Source of the DNA: Luteibacter sp. dw_328
Lineage (GTDB): Bacteria; Pseudomonadota; Gammaproteobacteria; Xanthomonadales; Rhodanobacteraceae
Length of the DNA: 64,000 nucleotides
Assembly (NCBI RefSeq): GCF_018449605.1
Contig: NZ_JAAVUW010000002.1
Span: forward strand, 186,001-250,000
Direction: 5' to 3'
Part shown: piece after piece, positions 17,303 through 26,644 of the stretch
How the letters are laid out: each line of letters begins with the position of its first letter
Position numbering within the stretch: the stretch's first letter is position 1
The notes under the pieces: model-generated
Databases searched by the model: none
Seen by the model: the letters and a program-made list of their open reading frames with translations, nothing else
Told to the model about the DNA's origin: nothing
Translations under genes and position numbers: made by a program

Positions 17303-17485
17303 ATGGAAACACAGAAACAGGTCGTCGGCCCGGCCGACGCCACCAAGATCGACCTTGAGCTGCGAACCGATATGAACTACTGGACGCGCGTGCTTGGCGT
17401 ATCCGAGACCTCCCTGCGCAATGCCGTGCTTCGCGTGGGTGGCCAGTCGTCCGACGTGCGCGCCGAACTGCGACGTCGTCGCTGA
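17303..17485 (+). CDS. DUF3606-type small protein
   Basis: A 60-residue protein with the DUF3606 core: MNYWTRVLGVSETSLRNAVLRVG, in which an aromatic pair YW, then GVS..L..AV..VG, makes a small helical unit, followed by a basic tail AELRRRR. The family is common in proteobacteria, often plasmid- or stress-linked, with no known function. GAGGG sits 8 bases before the ATG. The stop overlaps the start of the next gene by one base (TGATG), so the two should be co-translated. Confidence 0.75.
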   Translation: METQKQVVGPADATKIDLELRTDMNYWTRVLGVSETSLRNAVLRVGGQSSDVRAELRRRR

Positions 17486-17709
17486 TGGACGGTGTCGTTC
17501 GCCCGTTGCGCGTGTTTGTTTTCTATCCGTCGATGAATCTTCATACGTGGACGGTGCTGTTGCCTGGCGCGACGAAGCACGTGTTCCAGACCGAGGGCAC
17601 GGCGGTGGAGTTCGCACTGACGCGCGCGTCGGCCATGAAGGGCAAGGGTCGCGCTGTCGAGGTGCTGCGCGAGCGCGTATCTGGTGGCTGGGTGCTCGTG
17701 CCGTTCTGA
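17485..17709 (+). CDS. Small hypothetical protein coupled to the DUF3606 gene
   Basis: A 74-residue protein, MDGVVRPLRVFVFYPSMNLHTWTVLLPG. The middle and end (WTVLLPGATKHVFQTEGTAVEFALTRA, then GGWVLVPF) recall DUF2188-like folds: a beta hairpin, a helix carrying an A-x-E-x-A pattern, and a final strand. That resemblance is loose. The ATG overlaps the DUF3606 stop by one base, indicating translational coupling. No export signal; probably cytoplasmic. It ends 2 bases before the stop of the convergent acyltransferase gene. Confidence 0.6.
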   Translation: MDGVVRPLRVFVFYPSMNLHTWTVLLPGATKHVFQTEGTAVEFALTRASAMKGKGRAVEVLRERVSGGWVLVPF

Positions 17710-17710
17710 G

Positions 17711-18751
17711 TCAGGCAGCGGCAGGCCGCCGAAGGATCGACCGTCCCAGCATCCCACGGGCACTCATGATGGGGCGCTCGACGTACCGGTGGGCCACGGC
17801 ACCGATCGTTATCGCGAGAATGATCGCCACCAGGACGCTGACAAGGCTATTGGGGCGGAGCTCGGCTGCCCTGGTCACGAAATACCAGTGGAACAGATAG
17901 ATCGGATAGCTCCAGCGTCCGACGTTCGTCATCGCGCGTGACGCCAGCAGGCGGCCCATCGGCCCCGTGTCATCCAGGTTCACGAGCATGAAAACAGCCC
18001 AGAGCGCGCCCAGTGGAACGAATTTGTTGCCCAGCCAATAGTGCGGTGCGTCGGGGTAGTACATCGCCCGGAAGTAGTCGGTCATCGCGACGATAGCGGC
18101 GATGACCAGAACGCTGATGGCGACGGAGGGCATGCGGACGGCACGCGCCTTGATCGAAGGATAGATAACCGCACACAGCATGCCGATCAGGAAACAGGGA
18201 ATGTACCAACGCAGTTCCGGCGAGTTTTCCGTCGTTCCCGTGAAGGGAAACAGGACGGACGACACGACCCCGCATGCAAGCACGAACGTCGCCGACCACA
18301 TCGGTCCGAACCGGTTGTAAATCGCGATCGTAGGGACGGCCAGGGGGAAGAGCAGGACGTAGAACTTCAGCTCGACGGGAACGGTCCAGAGATGGGCGTA
18401 CCCCTTGGTAAGCGTCAAGGCATTCGTGACGTCCGCCCAAGTCGTAATGGTCGTCGTGCCGAAGAAGAAATAGAAGACGACCGCGATGACGAACAGCGGG
18501 ACGATACGCAGGCAGCGGGCCAGTACGTAGTCAGCGAGCGACCTCATGGTCGTGCCCCGCAGGAACAGATGATTGGTGAGCAGGAAGGCACTCAGGACGA
18601 AAAACAGCCAGACGCCGACTTTTCCCGTTCCCGGAAGATAAGGACGAGCACCAATAAAAATGCCATTGACGGAGTGAACCAGCAGTACAACGAGGCAGGC
18701 CAGGCCGCGTATGCCGTCGGCATTACGAAAATAGGCGCTTCGTTCCGTCAT
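17711..18751 (-). CDS. Acyltransferase-3 family membrane protein
   Basis: A 346-residue integral membrane protein of the acyltransferase-3 family (O-acetylation of surface sugars, peptidoglycan or lipids). The N-terminus shows the family signature RNADGIRGLACLVVLLVHS, with the catalytic-type His in the first helix. About ten hydrophobic segments follow, including GVWLFFVLSAFLLTNH, and the C-terminus ends in a basic stretch (GRSILRRPAAA). ATG 18751 was chosen because GGAAAG lies 8 to 9 bases before it and the family motif begins directly after. ATG 18766 is in frame as an alternative; frames further upstream run into the tRNA-Asn terminator. Acceptor unknown; no glycan cluster adjoins. Confidence 0.85.
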   Translation of the reverse strand: MTERSAYFRNADGIRGLACLVVLLVHSVNGIFIGARPYLPGTGKVGVWLFFVLSAFLLTNHLFLRGTTMRSLADYVLARCLRIVPLFVIAVVFYFFFGTTTITTWADVTNALTLTKGYAHLWTVPVELKFYVLLFPLAVPTIAIYNRFGPMWSATFVLACGVVSSVLFPFTGTTENSPELRWYIPCFLIGMLCAVIYPSIKARAVRMPSVAISVLVIAAIVAMTDYFRAMYYPDAPHYWLGNKFVPLGALWAVFMLVNLDDTGPMGRLLASRAMTNVGRWSYPIYLFHWYFVTRAAELRPNSLVSVLVAIILAITIGAVAHRYVERPIMSARGMLGRSILRRPAAA

Positions 18752-18792
18752 TTGCCCGCTTTCCATGATGATCGAGACGATCATGGTACACA

Positions 18793-18822
18793 AAGAAAAA
18801 GGGCCTGCATCGCTGCAGACCC
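18793..18822 (-). terminator. Intrinsic terminator of tRNA-Asn
   Basis: On the minus strand a 9-bp stem (18822-18814 with 18809-18801, GGGTCTGCA/TGCAGGCCC, one wobble) is followed by TTTTTCTTT (18800-18793). It lies just downstream of tRNA-Asn and before the acyltransferase gene. Confidence 0.85.
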
Positions 18823-18832
18823 TTTCAAAACC

Positions 18833-18909
18833 TGGCGCCCGAAGTTGGACTCGAACCAACGACCCCCTGATTAACAGTCAAGTGCTCTAACCGGCTGAGC
18901 TATTCGGGC
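18833..18909 (-). tRNA. tRNA-Asn (GTT)
   Basis: A cloverleaf folds cleanly on the minus strand: acceptor GCCCGAA/TTCGGGC, D-arm GCTC/GAGC, anticodon stem CTTGA/TCAGG with loop CTGTTAA (anticodon GTT), T-arm GTTGG/CCAAC with loop TTCGAGT. The 3' CCA is encoded. Confidence 0.97.
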
Positions 18910-18921
18910 GGGGAGCTGCGT

Positions 18922-18950
18922 ATTGTCTTTATGTGAGGTGGGGCTGTCAA
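18922..18950 (-). promoter_or_regulatory. Sigma-70-type promoter of tRNA-Asn
   Basis: On the minus strand a consensus -35 TTGACA (18950-18945) is followed after 17 bases by GACAAT (18927-18922). Transcription would begin a few bases before the tRNA 5' end at 18909. Confidence 0.65.
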
Positions 18951-18957
18951 GCGGGTC

Positions 18958-19494
18958 TCAGCGATTTCGTGAATGACGTGCGCCGCAGGCGCGTGCGACA
19001 TCGGCTGAGGCTGGTTCGGCGTGGCTATGGCCGTCTTTGGCGATAACGACGGTCAACGTCGTGGAGGCCTTGCCGCGCAGGCACAGCGCCAGCGTCTGGT
19101 TGCCGGGAGGAGCCTCCTTGCCTGGCCGCAGGAACGCGATGTCGGTGCGGAGGCCGATGGAGATGGCGGTCAATCGTGAGTCCAGCGCGTCTTCGACGGC
19201 GAGGACATCGCCCGTTGCCCGGTCCCGACTGATCCAGCCCACCCCCCAGTCGGTGCGTCCGCTGCATGTCCGCCCGTTTTCGCTGGGGCAGACCAGCGTG
19301 CCCCTCTCTCGATACAGCGCCGCCGTACGGGTGTGTTGAAGGGTGTCCATCAGGGCGTTCATGGCCGCCCGGAGCCGATGGCGCGCGATCGCCTCGGAAA
19401 GCGGCGGTGCGGCGACGGCCGCCATGACGGCTGCGATGGTCAGGACCATGAGGAGTTCGAGCCACGTGAAACCGCGGCAAGGCGGGCGGGGCAT
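18958..19494 (-). CDS. GspH/FimT-type minor pseudopilin
   Basis: A 178-residue protein with a type IV prepilin leader. The short basic N-terminus MPRPPCRG is followed by [21 protein letters not shown]; cleavage after Gly would put the conserved Glu at position 5. The hydrophobic helix continues into the charged [27 protein letters not shown], typical of GspH/FimT. The C-terminal half holds three cysteines ([16 protein letters not shown]) that may form disulfides. It is an orphan: no other pilus or secretion genes lie in the window. Role: minor pilin priming of type IV pili or a type II secretion pseudopilus, dependent on a prepilin peptidase elsewhere. Confidence 0.85.
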   Translation of the reverse strand: MPRPPCRGFTWLELLMVLTIAAVMAAVAAPPLSEAIARHRLRAAMNALMDTLQHTRTAALYRERGTLVCPSENGRTCSGRTDWGVGWISRDRATGDVLAVEDALDSRLTAISIGLRTDIAFLRPGKEAPPGNQTLALCLRGKASTTLTVVIAKDGHSHAEPASADVARACGARHSRNR

Positions 19495-19622
19495 GGCGGT
19501 GCCGTGAAAGGGGAGGCCCGAATCGTGCCTTCGGCCGCGGACAGCCGTCTGTCGGTCATGGCCTCACACCGTGTAGGCATTGGCGCTTTAAACTCGGGGT
19601 CCGAACCAGCATATCGTCAGCC

Positions 19623-21644
19623 ATGACAGATCGCTTCCAGCTCGTCTCTCCGTTCCAGCCCTCAGGCGACCAGCCCGAGGCCATCCGTCGCCTTACCGAG
19701 GGTTTTGAGTCCGGTCTGGCGGCGCAGACCCTGCTTGGCGTGACCGGTTCCGGTAAGACCTTCACGATCGCCAACGTGATCGAGAAGATCCAGAAGCCGA
19801 CCATCGTGCTGGCACCGAACAAGACGCTGGCCGCGCAGCTCTACGGCGAGTTCAAGGAATTCTTCCCGAACAACGCGGTGGAGTATTTCGTCAGCTACTA
19901 CGACTACTACCAGCCGGAAGCCTACGTGGTTGCCTCGGACACCTTCATCGAGAAGGATTCGAGCATCAACGATCACATCGAACAGATGCGCCTGGCCGCG
20001 ACCAAGGCCCTGTTGTCGCGGCGCGATTCGCTCATCGTGGCGACGGTCTCGGCGATCTACGGCCTGGGTGATCCGGAAGACTATATGAGCCTCCGCCTGA
20101 TCCTCTCGCGCGGCGAGCACATCGAGCAGCGCGCCCTGATCAAGCAGCTCACCGAACTGCAATACGTGCGCAATGAGATGGAGTTGCGCCGTGGTACCTA
20201 CCGCGTGCGCGGCGAGATCGTGGATGTGTTCCCGGCGGAGTCGGAAGCCGAGGCGTTGCGCATCGAGCTCTTCGACGGTGATGTGGAAAACCTTTCCATC
20301 TTCGATCCGCTCACCGGCGAGGTCCTGCGCAAGGTACCTCGCTATACGGTGTACCCGAAGACGCACTACGCCAGCACGCGTCAAAGCGTGCTTAATGCGA
20401 TGGAGACGATCAAGGTCGAGCTCTCCGAACGACTCGAGCAGCTGTATCGGGACAACAAGCTCGTGGAGGCGCAGCGCCTCGAGCAACGCACGCGCTTCGA
20501 TCTCGAGATGATGGCCGAGGTGGGTTTCTGCCAGGGTATCGAGAACTACTCGCGGCATATGACGCGACGCGGTCCCGGCGAGCCGCCGCCGACCTTGTTC
20601 GACTACCTGCCACCCGATGCCTTGATGGTGGTGGACGAATCACACGTGACCGTGCCGCAGCTTGGCGCGATGTACAAAGGCGATCGCTCGCGCAAGGAGA
20701 CGCTGGTGGAGTTCGGTTTCCGTCTGCCCTCGGCGATGGATAACCGGCCGCTGCGTTTCGAAGAATGGGAGCGCCGTGCACCGCGTGCGATTTACGTGTC
20801 GGCCACACCTGCCAAGTACGAACTCGAGCGCGCGGACGACAACCCGGTGGAGCTGGTCGTGCGACCCACCGGCCTGATCGATCCGGAAGTCGAAGTGCGC
20901 CCCGTCCGCACCCAAGTGGATGATCTGCTTGGCGAGATTCGCCTGCGCGTGGGGATGGGCGATCGCGTACTCGTGACGACGCTGACAAAACGCATGTCGG
21001 AGAACCTCACGGACTACCTTTCCGAGCACGATGTGAAGGTGCGCTATCTTCATTCGGACATCGATACGGTCGAGCGCACCGAGATCATTCGCGATCTTCG
21101 CCTGGGCGAATTCGATGTGCTCGTGGGTATCAACCTGCTGCGCGAAGGTCTGGATATGCCGGAGGTCTCGCTCGTCGCGATCCTGGATGCCGACAAGGAA
21201 GGCTTCCTGCGTTCGCACCGCTCGTTGATCCAGACCATTGGCCGCGCCGCGCGTAACGTGCGTGGCAAGGCCATTCTCTACGCCGACGAGATCACCGGAT
21301 CGATGAAGATCGCGATGGAGGAGACGGCCCGTCGCCGCGAAAAACAGATCGAGTACAACGCGGCCCATGGCATCACGCCGACGACCGTGGTGCGGCGCAT
21401 CGCCGACATCATGGAAGGCGCGCGTTCCGACTTCGGTTCGCGTGGCAAGGGCAAGCGCGGGAAAGAGGCGAAAAAGGTGGCTGAAGAAGCCGCCGACTAC
21501 GGCTCACTCACGGCGGAGCAGGCCGGCTCGGCCATCAAGAAACTCGAAACGCGCATGTACAAGCATGCTCAGAACCTCGAATTCGAAGAGGCGGGCAAGA
21601 TCCGCGACGAGATTCACCGGCTCCGGGAGCGCGCCCTGCGCTAG
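19623..21644 (+). CDS. uvrB: Excinuclease ABC subunit B
   Basis: A 673-residue UvrB, equal to the E. coli length. It verifies DNA damage handed over by UvrA and recruits UvrC for the dual incision of nucleotide-excision repair. Walker A is [10 protein letters not shown] near residue 40. The damage-probing beta hairpin is [10 protein letters not shown] near residue 95. The helicase motif with DESH lies in [12 protein letters not shown], and QTIGRAARN marks motif VI. The C-terminal UVR domain binding UvrC is [20 protein letters not shown]. No SOS-box palindrome was recognised upstream. It converges on the minus-strand gtrA-type gene with 13 bases between stops. Confidence 0.97.
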   Translation: MTDRFQLVSPFQPSGDQPEAIRRLTEGFESGLAAQTLLGVTGSGKTFTIANVIEKIQKPTIVLAPNKTLAAQLYGEFKEFFPNNAVEYFVSYYDYYQPEAYVVASDTFIEKDSSINDHIEQMRLAATKALLSRRDSLIVATVSAIYGLGDPEDYMSLRLILSRGEHIEQRALIKQLTELQYVRNEMELRRGTYRVRGEIVDVFPAESEAEALRIELFDGDVENLSIFDPLTGEVLRKVPRYTVYPKTHYASTRQSVLNAMETIKVELSERLEQLYRDNKLVEAQRLEQRTRFDLEMMAEVGFCQGIENYSRHMTRRGPGEPPPTLFDYLPPDALMVVDESHVTVPQLGAMYKGDRSRKETLVEFGFRLPSAMDNRPLRFEEWERRAPRAIYVSATPAKYELERADDNPVELVVRPTGLIDPEVEVRPVRTQVDDLLGEIRLRVGMGDRVLVTTLTKRMSENLTDYLSEHDVKVRYLHSDIDTVERTEIIRDLRLGEFDVLVGINLLREGLDMPEVSLVAILDADKEGFLRSHRSLIQTIGRAARNVRGKAILYADEITGSMKIAMEETARRREKQIEYNAAHGITPTTVVRRIADIMEGARSDFGSRGKGKRGKEAKKVAEEAADYGSLTAEQAGSAIKKLETRMYKHAQNLEFEEAGKIRDEIHRLRERALR

Positions 21645-21651
21645 GGCGCGC
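21629..21651. terminator. Hairpin spanning the uvrB stop codon
   Basis: A perfect 9-bp stem GCGCGCCCT/AGGGCGCGC (21629-21637 and 21643-21651) with a 5-base loop. The uvrB stop TAG (21642-21644) is inside it. It is the only hairpin between the convergent uvrB and gtrA-like genes, so it probably acts for both, although no T-run is present. Confidence 0.45.
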
Positions 21652-21657
21652 ACCTGG

Positions 21658-22047
21658 CTACCTGAAGGTGAAGTGCCGATGCCCGAGATAGCTCGTGAAG
21701 ATCGGCACGACGACACCGATGCCATGCGCTATCAGTTCGTCGTGCTCGCGAATGCCCAGGCCGGGCAAGACGAAACGGGCGAAGACCAGGCTTACCGCGA
21801 CCGTCTGGACGACGGCCGCCAGGTTGACGAGCAGGAAGCGGAACGCCTGCACGCGCCAGGTGAGCACGCCCGGCTCGAAGACGAACAGGCGATTGAGCGC
21901 AAACGCCGTCGCCATGCCGACGCAGTAGGCGAATACGATCGCAGCGACGTACGGTAGCCAGTGACTGAAAACCAGGCGAGAGCCCACGTTGGCTGCCGCC
22001 GCGATACCGCCGGCGATGACGAACTTCGCGAAGCGGGCGCTGATCAT
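21658..22047 (-). CDS. GtrA family protein, last gene of the arabinose-lipid-like operon
   Basis: A 129-residue inner-membrane protein with four hydrophobic helices, matching GtrA: FAKFVIAGGIAAAANVGSRL at the start and FTSYLGHRHFTFR at the end are typical. GtrA proteins are thought to help move polyprenyl-phosphate-linked sugars across the inner membrane, as in Shigella phage glucosylation. In mycobacteria a GtrA-like protein (Rv3789) acts next to the DprE1/DprE2 genes. Its ATG overlaps the preceding gene's stop (ATGA). Ending the operon that appears to make polyprenyl-phosphate-arabinose, it is the candidate flippase or flippase helper. Confidence 0.85.
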   Translation of the reverse strand: MISARFAKFVIAGGIAAAANVGSRLVFSHWLPYVAAIVFAYCVGMATAFALNRLFVFEPGVLTWRVQAFRFLLVNLAAVVQTVAVSLVFARFVLPGLGIREHDELIAHGIGVVVPIFTSYLGHRHFTFR

Positions 22048-24365
22048 CGTGTGCCGCCAACCGGCGGGGGCTCGTCCATCGCATCGAGGCGAGTACGCAG
22101 GCTCCAGCAGAGCGCGGCCATGACGAACAATCCAGCCAGGGCCAGGGTGCTCACGTGCGTCGCCCGGACGACGGGTTCGATGATCCAGACGACGCAGCCG
22201 TAGACCGCCGAACCGACCAAGGCGACCTTCGCCAGCCAGTGGCGCCACAGCAACAGGGCCGTGAACAGGCCGATGTACATTTCCAGGATGGATTGATAGG
22301 CCTGGTGATGGATGATGAAGCAGTCCAGCGTCAGCGCCAGGTCGATCGCGACGGCCATCGCGCCGATGGCGAATAGCCCGGCTGCCACCCGCCACTGGCG
22401 GATCGCCCTGTCCGCCGCTCCAAGCAGCCTCGGTACGAAGACCGCCCCGAGTAACGGCAGCGCGCCCGCGAGAGCGAAACGAAACGACGGGAGCAGGTAC
22501 AGGAAATCGGTGATCCGCAACGCTCCGTATCCCGACAGCACGGGCGTGGCCATTTCGCCGAACCCACACATGCTCATCCGTCCGAACATCAGCGTCTCGA
22601 ATCCGACCCACTTGATGTGCCACCAGCTGGCCAGGTCGAGCTTCGAGTAGGTGCGCATGATGGTGTCGAGCAGGCCGATGTCGTCCTCACCAAAACCGAA
22701 GGTTCCGGCAAAGGCGAACTTCACCAGCGCATTGCCGGGGGGCTGGACCATCTGCTGCCAGAGACTCCAGGGCGCCAGGATGCCGATGCCGACGACAGCA
22801 CCCGCGATGAGGCCAGGAATGCGCGGGATGCCACGCACGCAGACCAGCCAGAGCAGCATGGCGATGACGCCGAAGGCGGTGCCTCCATGCGAAAGCAGGG
22901 CAAAGGCCGACAGCGCCGCGCAGATGGCGATGGCCGCCGCCGAGGGTCGGCTGCGCACGAGCGAAAGCTGCGCGTCGGTTTGCATCACCGTGAGCAGGGC
23001 CAGCAGGCCGAAGGCCCCACCGAGAAGCTTGGGCCAGGTGTAGAGCGAGTTGAAGATCGCGAACGACGTGAGCGTCACGAGCGCCACCAGCGTGACGATC
23101 TGTTTGGTCGTCAGCCGAAGTTTGCGGCCTGCGACGACCACGGCGGGGATCCAGACGGTGTTGAGGATCATCCCGAACATCTGCTGGAGCGCAGCCGTCA
23201 TGTACAGGCCATCTTCGCGGAAGAAGAAGATCTGCGCCGACGTACGCAGCATGGCCAGGAGGCCGTAGCTCAAGGGCGGGCGGTCCGATACCTTCCACGC
23301 GCCGAATGGTGAAGGATTCAGGTCCTTTCCATTGAACAGGTACTCAGCGACGATCATCGGAAGCTGGTTATCCGTGGACCAGCGTACCGGTGTGAAACGC
23401 GCATTCATGGCCCATGGTCCGGCGCCGTTTTGCACCGTAGCGGCGAGGAACAGCAGGAAGGTTGCCGCCAGCAACCACAGAGCCAGGGGGAGTTTCCACG
23501 CATCCCAACTCTGTACCAGCGCTCCCGGCGCCCGACCCTCATGGCGCGCGCGGCGATGTACATGACGCAGGCTGAGCAAGGCGGCGATGCTGACGACGCC
23601 GGATACCAGCGCGCCGTAGGGAGCGGAAAAGAAGAACAGGAAGAACAATCCCATTCCCAGGATGCCGAAGCCGAGGAAGCCACCCGCGACCGGATCGCTC
23701 GTGGGGCTGATCCGGCGCAGGAGTGCACCGCCTGCCAGCATGACGCCCGCGACGATCGCGAACGCCAGCGCGAAGGGAGCGAGCAGCCCCAGGATGCCCG
23801 CCTTCAGGTACGACGTGGCGGAGACGGAGAAAGGCGTTCCCACCGAGAGGAATTGGGTGTGGCTCGTGGAGGTGCCGACCAGCTGCACCGGACCCTTGCA
23901 CCAGCGTTTGGGTACGTAGAGAAGCGCTTCGCTCCACTGATTGCCGACGCGGGCGGTGGCAACGGCCAACTGTCGACGGGAAGCGACGCACTCCAGGTTC
24001 AGCGATATACCGGAATCGCCGGCAAAACCGCTATGGGGCACCAGGAGAAACCGGGGCGCCTTGAACGCGGCCGAACGAATTTCTCCCGGCGCGGCGAGGT
24101 TTTCAGAGGTCCAGGACCGCCAGTAGGTCACGTCCTTCGACTGGAGGACGCTTTCGCGCAGCTCGTCGGCCTGTGGACGCACGTTCTGGAAGAAGCCGGT
24201 CGTGGTCTCCCAGCCGTTCGCTGCGATCAAGGCCCTGGCGGGTTTCTCGTGAAGCACACAAACCAGCACGCTGATCGCGAGCGCGACCAGCACGATGATC
24301 CGGGTGGCACGAAAAAGCCATGTCGGGCCGTTCCCCGTCGCCGCGGTATTTACCGGCAACGTCAC
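22044..24365 (-). CDS. Large multi-pass membrane protein, candidate GT-C-type sugar transferase
   Basis: A 773-residue protein I do not recognise by family. It begins with GTG inside the stop codon of the upstream gene (GTGA). The N-terminus has one membrane helix (IIVLVALAISVLVCVL). A soluble domain of about 165 residues, probably periplasmic, follows, with two cysteines (LNLECVASRR, KRWCKG). The rest is about eleven to thirteen hydrophobic helices with short polar loops. Such a topology and its place after lipid-sugar synthesis genes suit a GT-C glycosyltransferase that uses a polyprenyl-phosphate sugar on the outer face of the inner membrane. A clear catalytic DD/DE loop motif could not be assigned, so the activity is inference from context and size. 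Confidence 0.55.
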   Translation of the reverse strand: MTLPVNTAATGNGPTWLFRATRIIVLVALAISVLVCVLHEKPARALIAANGWETTTGFFQNVRPQADELRESVLQSKDVTYWRSWTSENLAAPGEIRSAAFKAPRFLLVPHSGFAGDSGISLNLECVASRRQLAVATARVGNQWSEALLYVPKRWCKGPVQLVGTSTSHTQFLSVGTPFSVSATSYLKAGILGLLAPFALAFAIVAGVMLAGGALLRRISPTSDPVAGGFLGFGILGMGLFFLFFFSAPYGALVSGVVSIAALLSLRHVHRRARHEGRAPGALVQSWDAWKLPLALWLLAATFLLFLAATVQNGAGPWAMNARFTPVRWSTDNQLPMIVAEYLFNGKDLNPSPFGAWKVSDRPPLSYGLLAMLRTSAQIFFFREDGLYMTAALQQMFGMILNTVWIPAVVVAGRKLRLTTKQIVTLVALVTLTSFAIFNSLYTWPKLLGGAFGLLALLTVMQTDAQLSLVRSRPSAAAIAICAALSAFALLSHGGTAFGVIAMLLWLVCVRGIPRIPGLIAGAVVGIGILAPWSLWQQMVQPPGNALVKFAFAGTFGFGEDDIGLLDTIMRTYSKLDLASWWHIKWVGFETLMFGRMSMCGFGEMATPVLSGYGALRITDFLYLLPSFRFALAGALPLLGAVFVPRLLGAADRAIRQWRVAAGLFAIGAMAVAIDLALTLDCFIIHHQAYQSILEMYIGLFTALLLWRHWLAKVALVGSAVYGCVVWIIEPVVRATHVSTLALAGLFVMAALCWSLRTRLDAMDEPPPVGGTR

Positions 24366-25660
24366 GCTGCACTCTCCGAAGCCAGCGCGGCAAGGCGCGT
24401 GCCGACCACGATGCTCTCGTTGATCGACCGATCCTCGGGGTAGTAGTACGACGTGTCGGCCATGAAGAAACCGGCGATCGGCGTCGCCATCGAAGGCAGC
24501 ATGTCGTAGAACCCGGGAGGGCACACCGTCTGGGCGAACTCGTACCGATGGCAATGGGTGGCCAGGACGCGGTCGCGGGTGAAGGCGGGGTTGAGCCGTG
24601 AAAGGTAGCCGAGCACTTCCTCGATCAGCTCATCGTTGCCCAGCTTCCACTTGGGGTGCGTCTTGGGCATGTAGAACGGTGCATAAAGGATGGATGCGCC
24701 CGTGTCGTTGAGGTTGGAGTACTCGATGACACCAGGGATCGCGATGCCTGGATCGTTGATGTTCATCCAGAAGTTTTCGGTGAGCGGCTGGCTCATCTTG
24801 ACGATGACGCAGGCCACCGGAATGTTCGTGATCGCGTCGATGCGTTCGGCGAATGCTTTCGGCAGGTCGGGTACAAGACGGGGGACATACTGAATGGGCG
24901 CAGTCGAGACGACCACGTCGGCAGGCAGCTCCGCCCCGTCAACAACGATACCCTTTACGCGGCCGTTCTCGGTGACGACCCGGTCGATGCCCGAACTCAG
25001 GTGGATCCTGCCGCCACGATCGAGAATGACCTTCTCCATCGCGCGGAGTACGGTCTCCGAACCGCCTTCGAGGTAGCCCATGGTTTCCTGCATGAGGCTC
25101 TTGCGCGACAGCCCGACGCGTTTGATGCGCGTGCCGATCCATGCGGCGGAGAGCTGTTCGGTGTACTCGAAGAACTTTAGCTCGAAGAGGCTTTTCCAGA
25201 GGACATCGTAGGCACGCTTGCCCACCCATTTACGAATCCAGGTGGTCGCGCTGACCTTGTCCAGCGGGCGCCAGTCCTTGATTCCCTTGGTGACCATGAC
25301 GTGGAGCGCGTAGCGTGCCTTGCTGACGATGCCCAATCCATCGAATGCAAGCAAGGCGAACGGCGTGCCCCACTTGTACAGGCGGCCGTTGTAGTAGAAG
25401 CCCATTTTCGTGTCGGTCCAGCGGAGCGTGTGCGACAGCTTCAGCTCGTCCAGGAGCGCGAACAACGGAAAGTCCGTCTTGCAGATGAAATGGTAGTAGC
25501 GCTCGATGGCGAGCCCGTCGAAGTCGAACGCAGCCGACATGCCGCCGATGCGATCGTCGCGCTCGTAAATGTCGACCTCATGGCCGCGCTTGAGGAGCTC
25601 CATGGCGGCCATAAGACCCATCGGGCCGGCACCGAGGACGGCGTAACGCTTGGAAGACAT
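24362..25660 (-). CDS. FAD/NAD(P)-dependent oxidoreductase, UDP-galactopyranose-mutase/amine-oxidase-like
   Basis: A 432-residue flavoprotein. The dinucleotide-binding motif is VLGAGPMGLMAAMELLKRGHEV at the N-terminus, followed by YERDDRIGGMSAAF, the GG-type FAD motif of the UGM, phytoene-desaturase and protoporphyrinogen-oxidase group. The C-terminal FAD motif is FFMADTSYYYPEDRSINESIVVG. GGAG lies 8 to 10 bases before ATG 25660. It is the fifth gene of the seven-gene minus-strand operon. A role in changing a sugar ring or oxidising a lipid-linked sugar is plausible. Substrate is open; the UGM-specific active-site residues could not be checked by eye. Confidence 0.7.
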   Translation of the reverse strand: MSSKRYAVLGAGPMGLMAAMELLKRGHEVDIYERDDRIGGMSAAFDFDGLAIERYYHFICKTDFPLFALLDELKLSHTLRWTDTKMGFYYNGRLYKWGTPFALLAFDGLGIVSKARYALHVMVTKGIKDWRPLDKVSATTWIRKWVGKRAYDVLWKSLFELKFFEYTEQLSAAWIGTRIKRVGLSRKSLMQETMGYLEGGSETVLRAMEKVILDRGGRIHLSSGIDRVVTENGRVKGIVVDGAELPADVVVSTAPIQYVPRLVPDLPKAFAERIDAITNIPVACVIVKMSQPLTENFWMNINDPGIAIPGVIEYSNLNDTGASILYAPFYMPKTHPKWKLGNDELIEEVLGYLSRLNPAFTRDRVLATHCHRYEFAQTVCPPGFYDMLPSMATPIAGFFMADTSYYYPEDRSINESIVVGTRLAALASESAA

Positions 25661-25675
25661 CACCAACTCCAACAA

Positions 25676-26644
25676 TCAACGTTTAAGAACAATGTGGCTG
25701 TAGCGCGGGTCGCAATAGCTTTCACGAACGGCTTCCTCGAACGGCGTCTGGCGGACACCGAACGTTTCAAAGGTGTCGATACCCTTGAAATCGTCACCCG
25801 CCGTCAGGGCGGCGAGCTGGGCGGCGGTGAACGGTGGCTTGCCACTGAATGCCCCGTACAGGCGCAGCAATGCATGAAACAGCCCGTAGGGAATGCGCAG
25901 GATCAGCGTGTGCAGTCCCTTGGCGCGTTTGATCGTCCGGATGATGTCGATATAGTCGATACGCGTATCGCCGACCACGTCGTAGATCGTCCCTTGTGGC
26001 TGGTTTTCGATGCAACGAACGATGCATCGGCAGAAGTCACGCTCGTAGAGCGGCTGGCGCATGTACTTGCCGTCGCCCGGGATCGGAAAAACCGGGGTTT
26101 TCGCCATGAACCGCGAGAGCCAGCCGAAGTGCTTGGGATCGAACCAGCCGAACATCAGGGTCGGCCGCAGCACGCAGTGAGGCGTGTCGCCGGCGACGAC
26201 AAGCGCCTCCTGGTCCTTCTTGGTGTTGGTGTAGTCGTCGTTCGCCACCGAGACCACGACCGAGGAGCTGACGTGCACGAGATAAGGCACCTCGTTTGCC
26301 CGGATCGCCGCCAGTACCAGTCGCGTGGCTTCCACGTTATTCCGGACGAATTCGTCGCGAAACTTGCTGGTGATCTGAGCGTGGAGCTGAACAACGCACT
26401 GGGCGCCTGCAAATGCGCCGGTCCAGTCGCCGGATACAGCGAGGTCCGCCTCGATGGCGGTCACGTCCGGGTGAAGCTCGCGCAGGATGCCGAGGTTGTA
26501 GGGGTGCTTGTCGATGGCGACCAGGTTCGAATAGCCCTGGCTCTTCAGTTCGACAATCAGGTTCTGCCCGACCAGGCCCGCGGCGCCGGTGATGACGATG
26601 CGGGCATCCTTCGCGATGGGGTGTTTGGCTGGCAACGTGGTCAC
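25676..26644 (-). CDS. NAD-dependent epimerase/dehydratase family protein
   Basis: A 322-residue extended SDR. The Rossmann loop is VITGAAGLVGQNLIVEL near residue 18. The catalytic pattern is VHVSSSVVVS followed by YTNTKKDQE (Tyr-x3-Lys), as in sugar-nucleotide epimerases and 3-beta-HSD-like enzymes. It starts with GTG overlapping the upstream SDR stop by 4 bases (GTGA). It lies in the middle of the operon that carries DprE1/DprE2-like genes. It may prepare or modify a nucleotide- or lipid-linked sugar; reductase or decarboxylase activity is equally possible. Confidence 0.75.
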   Translation of the reverse strand: MTTLPAKHPIAKDARIVITGAAGLVGQNLIVELKSQGYSNLVAIDKHPYNLGILRELHPDVTAIEADLAVSGDWTGAFAGAQCVVQLHAQITSKFRDEFVRNNVEATRLVLAAIRANEVPYLVHVSSSVVVSVANDDYTNTKKDQEALVVAGDTPHCVLRPTLMFGWFDPKHFGWLSRFMAKTPVFPIPGDGKYMRQPLYERDFCRCIVRCIENQPQGTIYDVVGDTRIDYIDIIRTIKRAKGLHTLILRIPYGLFHALLRLYGAFSGKPPFTAAQLAALTAGDDFKGIDTFETFGVRQTPFEEAVRESYCDPRYSHIVLKR

